Shown in pieces: positions 1-4,656 of a DNA stretch of 9,699 nt. The DNA is from JAABYT01 sp041581935. Its GTDB lineage: Bacteria > Pseudomonadota > Gammaproteobacteria > HK1. Every line of letters begins with the position of its first letter. Positions within the stretch are counted from its first letter, which is position 1. The notes beneath the pieces were generated by a model that saw only the letters and a program-made list of their open reading frames with translations, was not told where the DNA came from and did not search any database. The stretch lies in assembly GCA_041581935.1 (NCBI GenBank), contig JBFICP010000114.1, forward strand, positions 1 through 9,699, read 5' to 3'. A program made the position numbers and the translations under genes.

Positions 1-167
1 AGCACACCGCAGATCATCTGCATGGTGGTCGTCTTGCCGGCGCCGTTGGGCCCGAGAAAACCGAGCACCTCACCACGGTTGAGCTGGAAATTCAGTCCCT
101 GAACGGCATGGACGTCGCCGTAGCGTCGATGCAGATTCGCGACCTCGACCAGGCTCTGTTCGCCCAT
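1..167 (-). CDS. ABC transporter ATP-binding protein, N-terminal fragment
   Basis: This is the first 55 residues of an ATPase that runs off the left edge. It would hydrolyse ATP on the cytoplasmic side of the membrane to drive an ABC transporter. The start of a nucleotide-binding domain is visible: the segment VEVANLHRRYGDVHAVQGL is followed by the Walker A motif GPNGAGKTT at residues 39-47. The sequence around Walker A (EVLGFLGPNGAGKTTTMQMI) is typical of ABC-2 type exporters of the GldA/NatA class; this subfamily call is an inference, because the Q-loop, signature and Walker B lie outside the window. The ATG is the farthest upstream start, since an in-frame TAG lies two codons before it. 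No Shine-Dalgarno sequence is visible. The gene is divergent from the desaturase gene. Confidence 0.88.
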   Translation of the reverse strand, partial: MGEQSLVEVANLHRRYGDVHAVQGLNFQLNRGEVLGFLGPNGAGKTTTMQMICGV

Positions 168-175
168 GGCGCGCT

Positions 176-205
176 ATTATTTGCGGCGCCGCCACAGATT
201 GCCAG
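176..205 (-). promoter_or_regulatory. Candidate promoter of the ABC ATPase gene (possibly leaderless)
   Basis: On the minus strand a -35-like CTGGCA (plus-strand 200-205) lies 18 bases before a -10-like AATAAT (176-181). Transcription would start at about 169-170, only two or three bases before the ATG at 167. That fits the absence of a ribosome binding site and suggests a leaderless transcript. The match is imperfect, and chance hits are common in non-coding DNA. Confidence 0.3.
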
Positions 206-352
206 CGTGGATTTTCATGCACCGATCGGTGGCGACCGGTTGATATCGCGCATTTCGGCCCCAAATGAACAAGCATCGGTACCCGCGCGCCCGACACCGT
301 GCGGAGTCGACATTATCGTCCCCCCGGGCGCCAGATTTTCCCCTCGAGTGAC

Positions 353-420
353 GTTATATATTACCGAATATGACGAAATTGGCACCATCGGGTGCGCCTC
401 TGGCGACGAGGTGCTAGACT
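353..420 (+). promoter_or_regulatory. Candidate control region upstream of the desaturase gene
   Basis: The non-coding stretch 168-476 between the divergent genes holds three weak signals on the desaturase side. First, GTTATATATTAC at 353-364 is a near-palindrome with one mismatched pair (positions 3 and 10). Second, GCACC/GGTGC form an inverted repeat at 382-386 and 391-395. Third, TGCTAGACT at 412-420 has the form of an extended -10 element (TGN plus four of six TATAAT bases) with no convincing -35; it would give a leader of about 50 bases. Desaturase genes are often controlled by fatty-acid-responsive repressors, but I do not recognise a specific operator. The rest of this stretch shows no gene that I can support. 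Confidence 0.25.
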
Positions 421-476
421 CGGCGAGCCCTCGGGGGGTGCCTGATTACCGTTTAGCGCCCTAATTTGGAAAAGCC

Positions 477-1652
477 ATGCTGACTGGACTACTCGAGCTG
501 CCCATCTGGGCCTACATCGTGGTGACCCTGGTGGCGACGCATATTACGATCGCTGCCGTTACCATTTATCTTCATCGTTCCATGGCCCACCGCGCCGTGG
601 ACCTGCATCCGGTTGTCTCGCATTTTTTCCGCCTGTGGCTATGGCTCACCACCGGCATGGTGACGCGCCAGTGGGTTGCGGTGCATCGTAAGCATCATGC
701 CAAGGTGGAGACCGAGGAAGATCCCCACAGCCCACAAGTCCACGGTATACGCAAGCTGCTGCTCCAGGGCACCGAGCTCTACCGCGCCGGAGTGCGTGAT
801 CAGGAGACGCTCGAGCGCTATGGTCACGGCGCGCCCGACGACTGGATCGAGCGCAACGTCTATACACGCCACTGTGACAAGGGCTACTTGCTGATGCTGG
901 CGATCAACGTGATTCTTTTCGGACCCATCGGCCTCACGATGTGGGCGGTGCAGATGCTGTGGATCCCGGTCACGGCGGCCGGCGTCATCAATGGAATCGG
1001 TCACTGGTGGGGCTATCGAAACTACGAGACCGCCGACGCCTCGACGAACATTCTGCCCTTCGGCATCGTCATCGGCGGCGAAGAGCTGCACAATAATCAC
1101 CATGCCTTCGCGAGCTCGGCAAAACTGTCCAGCAAGTGGTGGGAGTTCGACATCGGTTGGCTCTATATCCGCCTGATGGAAATGCTGGGCCTCTCGCGGG
1201 TCAAAAAGACCGCGCCGGAACCGGTCATCGTGCCGGGCAAAGCGCGTGTCGACTTGGATTCCGTCAAAGGCGTCATCAGCAATCGCCTCCAGGTCATGTC
1301 CCAGTACGCGAAGAACGTTCTCGGCAAAGTCTACGAAGAGGAGCTGGGCAGGGCCGATCAGGCCAAACGGTCGTTGCTCCGGCGCGTGAAAACTCTGCTG
1401 GTCCGTGAGGAGTCGCTGTTGAGCATCGATGCCCGCGAGCGCCTCGAGGCGGCACTCGATCACAGCCACGCGCTGCAGACCGTCTACCAGTACAAGGGAA
1501 GACTTCAGGCCATCTGGCAGGAACGTACGGCGAGCCATGAGCGCCTCCTGCAGTCCTTGCAGGAGTGGTGCCGGGAGGCCGAGGAAAGCGGAATTCGCGC
1601 GTTGCAGGAATTTGCCAAGACCTTGCCGATGTACTCGGTCAAGCCGGCCTGA
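477..1652 (+). CDS. Delta-9-type fatty acid desaturase with charged C-terminal tail
   Basis: This is a membrane di-iron desaturase that would insert a cis double bond into acyl chains (acyl-CoA or lipid-linked) using oxygen and electrons from a redox partner. All three histidine boxes are present: HRSMAH (residues 33-38), HRKHH (70-74) and HNNHH (205-209). Hydrophobic segments lie at about 8-31 and 136-175. GHWWGYRNYE and the third box GGEELHNNHHAF are characteristic of the stearoyl-CoA desaturase-like family. The catalytic part ends near residue 240. Residues 270-391 form a charged, predicted helical tail, giving a 391-residue protein of the same size class as Pseudomonas DesB-type enzymes as I recall them. 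The start is a plain ATG with only a weak GGAAAAG ahead of it. It appears to be transcribed alone, ending at a strong terminator. Substrate type (CoA, ACP or phospholipid) cannot be decided from the sequence. Confidence 0.92.
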   Translation: MLTGLLELPIWAYIVVTLVATHITIAAVTIYLHRSMAHRAVDLHPVVSHFFRLWLWLTTGMVTRQWVAVHRKHHAKVETEEDPHSPQVHGIRKLLLQGTELYRAGVRDQETLERYGHGAPDDWIERNVYTRHCDKGYLLMLAINVILFGPIGLTMWAVQMLWIPVTAAGVINGIGHWWGYRNYETADASTNILPFGIVIGGEELHNNHHAFASSAKLSSKWWEFDIGWLYIRLMEMLGLSRVKKTAPEPVIVPGKARVDLDSVKGVISNRLQVMSQYAKNVLGKVYEEELGRADQAKRSLLRRVKTLLVREESLLSIDARERLEAALDHSHALQTVYQYKGRLQAIWQERTASHERLLQSLQEWCREAEESGIRALQEFAKTLPMYSVKPA

Positions 1653-1690
1653 CGATTCGGCGCGAAACGCTGCGCTCGCGCAGCCGTGGT

Positions 1691-1723
1691 CAAAAAAAGA
1701 CCGCCTTTCGGCGGTCTTTTTTT
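1691..1723. terminator. Bidirectional rho-independent terminator
   Basis: A perfect inverted repeat GACCGCC (1699-1705), loop TTTC, GGCGGTC (1710-1716) is flanked by seven A on the left and seven T on the right. It therefore works as a U-tailed hairpin on both strands and serves the desaturase gene and the convergent rpmB-rpmG operon. The stop codon of rpmG (1722-1724) lies inside its T-run. A second GC-rich hairpin, GCTGCG-CTCG-CGCAGC at 1669-1684, stands just before it on the desaturase side and has no T-run of its own. Confidence 0.93.
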
Positions 1724-1877
1724 ATTTGATTTTCGCTTCCTTGTAGATGACGTGCTTGCGCACCACCGGGTCGAATTTCTTCATCTCGAGCTTGTCGGGG
1801 GTCGTGCGCTTGTTCTTGTCGGTCGTGTAGTAGTGTCCCGTGCCGGCTGAGGAAACCATTTTGATCTTGTCGCGCAT
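1722..1877 (-). CDS. rpmG: 50S ribosomal protein L33
   Basis: A 51-residue basic protein of the large ribosomal subunit, near the E site. The translation starts MRDKIKMVSSAGTGHYYTT, continues with DKNKRTTPDKLEMKKFDPV and ends VIYKEAKIK, a full-length match to bacterial L33. There are no cysteines, so this is the zinc-independent (C-minus) form. It is the second gene after rpmB. Its ribosome binding site is strong (AGGAGG, 11 bases upstream) and overlaps the rpmB stop codon, which suggests coupled translation. The stop codon sits in the T-run of the terminator. Confidence 0.97.
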   Translation of the reverse strand: MRDKIKMVSSAGTGHYYTTDKNKRTTPDKLEMKKFDPVVRKHVIYKEAKIK

Positions 1878-1888
1878 TGGTCTTCAGT

Positions 1889-1895
1889 CCTCCTA
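1889..1895 (-). promoter_or_regulatory. rpmG ribosome binding site fused to the rpmB stop codon
   Basis: On the minus strand the sequence TAGGAGG contains the rpmB stop TAG (1893-1895) and the consensus AGGAGG (1889-1894). Ribosomes finishing L28 end directly on the rpmG binding site, which would favour re-initiation and equal output of the two proteins. Confidence 0.8.
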
Positions 1896-2129
1896 AATAT
1901 GCTCGCCCTTGGCTCGCAGTTCCGCAATCACGGTCTCAATACCCTTCTTGTCGATGATGCGCATGCCCTTGGCGGATACCCGCAGGCGCACGAAGCGCTT
2001 CTCGCTCGGCACCCAGAAGCGATGGGTATGCAGATTCGGCAAAAAACGCCGGCGCGTCCTGTTTTTGGCGTGGGAAACGTTGTTACCGCTTACCGGACGC
2101 TTGCCGGTGACTTGGCAGATTTTGGACAT
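1893..2129 (-). CDS. rpmB: 50S ribosomal protein L28
   Basis: A 78-residue protein of the large ribosomal subunit. Recognisable segments are MSKICQVTGKRPVSGNNVSH at the start, AKNRTRRRFLPNLHTHRFWV in the middle and RVSAKGMRIIDKKGIETVI towards the end; these match the proteobacterial L28 family over its full usual length of about 78 residues. The frame stays open upstream to an ATG at 2192, but that region overlaps the promoter and has no L28 similarity, so MSKICQ is the start. No good Shine-Dalgarno is visible in the short leader. It is the first gene of the rpmB-rpmG operon. Confidence 0.97.
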   Translation of the reverse strand: MSKICQVTGKRPVSGNNVSHAKNRTRRRFLPNLHTHRFWVPSEKRFVRLRVSAKGMRIIDKKGIETVIAELRAKGEHI

Positions 2130-2163
2130 TGCAGGCCGGGGCCGTAGGCTCGAGCAAGCGCGC

Positions 2164-2192
2164 TTTATACCAGTGCCGGGAACCCGTTTCAA
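2164..2192 (-). promoter_or_regulatory. Sigma-70 promoter of rpmB-rpmG
   Basis: On the minus strand TTGAAA (plus-strand 2187-2192) and TATAAA (2164-2169) each match the consensus at five of six bases and are separated by exactly 17 bases. A TG one base ahead of the -10 makes it an extended -10 element. Transcription should start near 2157, leaving a leader of about 28 bases before the rpmB ATG. This is the best promoter in the window, as expected for ribosomal protein genes. Confidence 0.8.
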
Positions 2193-2243
2193 GACGTCCC
2201 CGGCGCAATCGCCCGAAAATTCAGGGATTTGCCCGCTCCCGGC

Positions 2244-2918
2244 TCACAACCATCCGCGCTCGGCAAACGATACGATTTCCCCGTCACCGACCACCAGGTG
2301 ATCCATGAGGCGCACGTCGATGAGCGCCATGGTGTCGCGGACGCGATCGGTGATGGCGCGATCGGCCTGGCTCGGTTCCGCCACGCCGGATGGATGGTTG
2401 TGGGCGATGATCACCGCTGCGGCGTTGTGATGCAGCGCGCGCTTGGCGATCTCCCGTGGGTGCACGCTGGCGCCGTTGACTGTGCCGCGAAACAGCTCCT
2501 CGAAGTCGATGAGCCGGTGGCGATTGTCGAGAAACAGGCACGCGAAGACTTCGTGCTCGTGGCGACGCAGCCGTGCGGTCAGGTATCGACGCGTATCGGC
2601 AGGCGAGCTGAACGGCGTGCCGCGGCGCAGCCGCGACTCCAGGTAACGTCGTGCAAGCTCCATGGATGCGTGCAGGGCGGCATAGCTCGCGTCGCCGAGC
2701 CCCGGGACCCGGCAGAAGGCCTCACGGCCCGCGTCGAGAGCCGCGCGCAGGCTGCCGAATCGCGTCAGCAGCGCGCGCGCGACATCGAGTGCCGTACCCC
2801 CGGCTAAGCCGCTGCGCACGAGCACGGCGAGCAGCTCGGCGTCGGACAGGTTGTGGGCGCCGAGGCTCAGGAGCTTCTCCCGAGGGCGTTCCGCGGCCGG
2901 CCAGTGCTTGATTGCCAT
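2244..2918 (-). CDS. radC: RadC family JAB/MPN-domain protein
   Basis: A 224-residue RadC protein of normal length. The N-terminal part starts MAIKHWPAAERPREKLLSLG and includes a helix-hairpin-helix-like VPGLG (residues 71-75). The C-terminal JAB1/MPN+ metalloprotease-like domain (about 100-224) carries the zinc-binding signature HNHPSG (173-178) followed by Asp186, and a glutamate-rich stretch FEELF (139-143). RadC was first linked to DNA repair, but its biochemical role is unsettled; the JAB motif predicts a metal-dependent hydrolase fold. The start has GGAG eight bases upstream. It lies upstream of rpmB on the same strand, with no clear terminator between them, and is divergent from coaBC, the usual gammaproteobacterial arrangement. 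Confidence 0.96.
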   Translation of the reverse strand: MAIKHWPAAERPREKLLSLGAHNLSDAELLAVLVRSGLAGGTALDVARALLTRFGSLRAALDAGREAFCRVPGLGDASYAALHASMELARRYLESRLRRGTPFSSPADTRRYLTARLRRHEHEVFACLFLDNRHRLIDFEELFRGTVNGASVHPREIAKRALHHNAAAVIIAHNHPSGVAEPSQADRAITDRVRDTMALIDVRLMDHLVVGDGEIVSFAERGWL

Positions 2919-2930
2919 AGCGAACTCCGT

Positions 2931-2941
2931 GGCGGACCGCC
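2931..2941. repeat. Short perfect inverted repeat in the radC-coaBC divergent region
   Basis: GGCGG-A-CCGCC is a perfect palindrome around a central A. It sits in the middle of the 70-base region between the two divergent start codons and ends eight bases before the candidate coaBC extended -10. It could be a small operator, but GC-rich palindromes of this size also occur by chance. Confidence 0.3.
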
Positions 2942-2948
2942 GGGCTGC

Positions 2949-2957
2949 TGATACACT
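2949..2957 (+). promoter_or_regulatory. Candidate extended -10 promoter of the coaBC operon
   Basis: TGATACACT has the TGN extension and four of six bases of TATAAT. No good -35 is present at the expected place. Transcription would begin near 2964, with a leader of about 25 bases containing a modest AGGGA ribosome binding site (2975-2979) before the ATG at 2989. It is the only plausible promoter in the short region ahead of the six-gene run. Confidence 0.4.
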
Positions 2958-2988
2958 CTAAGATTACAGTCGTCAGGGACCCGCCAAT

Positions 2989-4209
2989 ATGTCGAACCAG
3001 ACCATCACGCGTGTGCTGCTGGGCGTTTCCGGGGGGATCGCCGCCTACAAAAGCCCCGACCTGGTGCGGCGTCTGCGCGAGCGCGGTCACGAGGTACGCG
3101 TGGTCATGACCCGCGCAGCGCGGGATTTCATCACGCCGCTGAGCCTGCAGGCGGTCTCCGGACAACCCGTGCATACCACGCTTCTCGACGAGCAGGCGGA
3201 AGCCGCCATGGGACACATCGAGCTGGCACGCTGGGCGGACGTGGTTCTGATTGCCCCGGCGAGTGCCGATATCATGGCCCGGCTCGCCCATGGTCTCGCC
3301 GACGATCTGCTGAGTACCCTGTGTCTGGCGACCCGCGCGCCCATCGTTGTGGCTCCGGCCATGAATCAGCAAATGTGGGCGGCGGCCGCCACCCAGGCCA
3401 ATGTCAAGACCCTGCGCGCCCGCGGTGTGCGTTTGCTCGGGCCGGGCGCCGGCGACCAGGCGTGTGGCGAGGTGGGTGAAGGGCGCATGCTGGAGCCGGC
3501 GGAGCTGGCGGCTGCGCTCGACGGCCTGGTCCTCGTCGACACCGCGGGCGCCGATCTCGCCGGTGTCTGCGTGCTGATTACCGCCGGCCCCACCCGTGAG
3601 GCCATCGATCCCGTGCGCTACATCAGCAACCACAGCTCGGGAAAAATGGGCTATGCGCTTGCCGCGGCGGCACGCAGCGCCGGAGCGTCGGTCATTCTCG
3701 TGAGTGGTCCCTGCGATCTGCTGGCGCCTCCGGGTGTCGAGCGGGTGCTGGTGGAGAGCGCGGCCGAGATGCGCGATGCGGTGCTCTCGCGGGCCGACGG
3801 TTGCGACATCTTCATCGCCGCGGCCGCGGTATCCGACTACCGGCCGGCCGAGCGGGCCGAGCAGAAGATCAAGAAGAAGAGCGAGAGCCTGGCGATCGCT
3901 CTGGTGCGCAACGCCGACATCCTCGCCGAGGTGGCGGCGCGGGATCATCCCCCCTTCACGGTCGGCTTCGCGGCCGAGACCGAGAGCCTGGAAGCGCACG
4001 CGCGGGACAAGCTGGTGCGAAAGTCCCTCGACATGATTGCAGCAAACCCGGTGGGCGGCCCGAATCTGGGCTTCGGCGCCGATACCAATGCCCTGCGGGT
4101 GTTTTGGAACGACGGCGAGCGGGACCTCGGCGAGGCCTCGAAGACCGAGCTCGCGCAACGCTTGGTGGCGTTGATCGCCGAGAGGTTTCGTGAAAAGCAT
4201 CCAGCTTAA
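2989..4209 (+). CDS. coaBC: Bifunctional phosphopantothenoylcysteine decarboxylase / phosphopantothenate-cysteine ligase
   Basis: A 406-residue cytoplasmic enzyme for two consecutive steps of coenzyme A synthesis: CTP-dependent joining of phosphopantothenate and cysteine (CoaB), then FMN-dependent decarboxylation to phosphopantetheine (CoaC). The CoaC domain (about 1-185) has the flavin-site start GVSGGIAAYK, the active-site His77 in GHIELARWAD, the PxMNxxMW motif (PAMNQQMW, 123-130) and the conserved cysteine Cys159 in GDQACGEVGEGRM. The CoaB domain (about 195-406) has ITAGPTREAIDPVRYISN, the dimer/nucleotide-site SSGKMG (216-221) and the lysine cluster KIKKK (293-297). Both halves are complete and the length is normal for the family. 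It is the first gene of the plus-strand run and overlaps dut by 20 bases. Confidence 0.97.
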   Translation: MSNQTITRVLLGVSGGIAAYKSPDLVRRLRERGHEVRVVMTRAARDFITPLSLQAVSGQPVHTTLLDEQAEAAMGHIELARWADVVLIAPASADIMARLAHGLADDLLSTLCLATRAPIVVAPAMNQQMWAAAATQANVKTLRARGVRLLGPGAGDQACGEVGEGRMLEPAELAAALDGLVLVDTAGADLAGVCVLITAGPTREAIDPVRYISNHSSGKMGYALAAAARSAGASVILVSGPCDLLAPPGVERVLVESAAEMRDAVLSRADGCDIFIAAAAVSDYRPAERAEQKIKKKSESLAIALVRNADILAEVAARDHPPFTVGFAAETESLEAHARDKLVRKSLDMIAANPVGGPNLGFGADTNALRVFWNDGERDLGEASKTELAQRLVALIAERFREKHPA

Positions 4210-4645
4210 GGTTCTGGATTCGCGCATCGGCGTCGACTATCCGCTACCCGACTATGCCACCGACGGCGCGGCCGGAATCGACATGCGCGCATGCCTCAAC
4301 GCACCCCTGGAAGTGCTGCCCGGCGACACCCATCTGTTGCCCACCGGCATCGCCATTCATATCGGCGACCCCGGCCTCGCGGCGGTATTGCTGCCGCGAT
4401 CCGGTCTCGGGCACAAGCACGGCATCGTGCTCGGCAATCTGGTGGGCCTCATCGACGCCGACTACCAGGGCCAGGTATTCGTGTCCTGCTGGAATCGCGG
4501 ACGCGAGTCATTTACCATCCAGCCCGGCGAACGCATCGCTCAAATGGTATTCGTACCGATAGTGCGCGCTCACTTCGAAGTCGTCGAAGCGTTTCAAGAA
4601 AGTGCCCGCGGGGCCGGTGGCTTTGGCCACTCGGGCCGCGCCTGA
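4190..4645 (+). CDS. dut: Deoxyuridine 5'-triphosphate nucleotidohydrolase (dUTPase)
   Basis: A 151-residue trimeric dUTPase that converts dUTP to dUMP and pyrophosphate, keeping uracil out of DNA and supplying dUMP for thymidylate synthesis. All five family motifs are present: AGIDMRA (28-34), PRSGLGHKHG (69-78), GLIDADYQG with catalytic Asp89 (86-94), QPGERIAQMVF (111-121) and the flexible C-terminal GAGGFGHSGR (141-150). The sequence is close to E. coli Dut along its whole length. The start is GTG, inside the end of coaBC, with AGAGG four bases ahead. MKSIQLKVLD aligns with the known N-terminus, and no nearby ATG fits. Confidence 0.98.
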   Translation: MKSIQLKVLDSRIGVDYPLPDYATDGAAGIDMRACLNAPLEVLPGDTHLLPTGIAIHIGDPGLAAVLLPRSGLGHKHGIVLGNLVGLIDADYQGQVFVSCWNRGRESFTIQPGERIAQMVFVPIVRAHFEVVEAFQESARGAGGFGHSGRA

Positions 4646-4656
4646 GGCCATTTTCA

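Noticed and set aside
379..395. Sigma-54-like TGGCAC...TGC upstream of the desaturase
   Set aside because: The spacing between the GG and GC elements is one base too long and the downstream half is poor.
108..464. Open frame of 118 codons on the plus strand
   Set aside because: It overlaps the ABC ATPase start on the other strand, shows no family-like segments, and spans the divergent promoter region.
639..1538. Long minus-strand open frame antiparallel to the desaturase
   Set aside because: It mirrors a clear desaturase gene in GC-rich DNA; its composition (His/Arg/Asp-rich without domains) is that of a shadow.
2130..2192. 21-residue N-terminal extension of L28 to ATG 2192
   Set aside because: The extension covers the promoter -10 and -35 elements and has no similarity to the L28 family.
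2193..2243. Possible terminator after radC
   Set aside because: Only very short stems can be drawn (for example GGG/CCC) and none is followed by a T-run on the minus strand.
2722..4227. 501-codon minus-strand open frame opposite coaBC
   Set aside because: coaBC and radC are unmistakable on their own frames; this is an antisense shadow produced by GC-biased codon use.
4291..4656. In-frame extension of the algC reading frame upstream to ATG 4291
   Set aside because: It lies wholly within dut in another frame, is arginine-rich in the way of shadow translations, and has no ribosome binding site. TTG 4657 with TGAGG is better.
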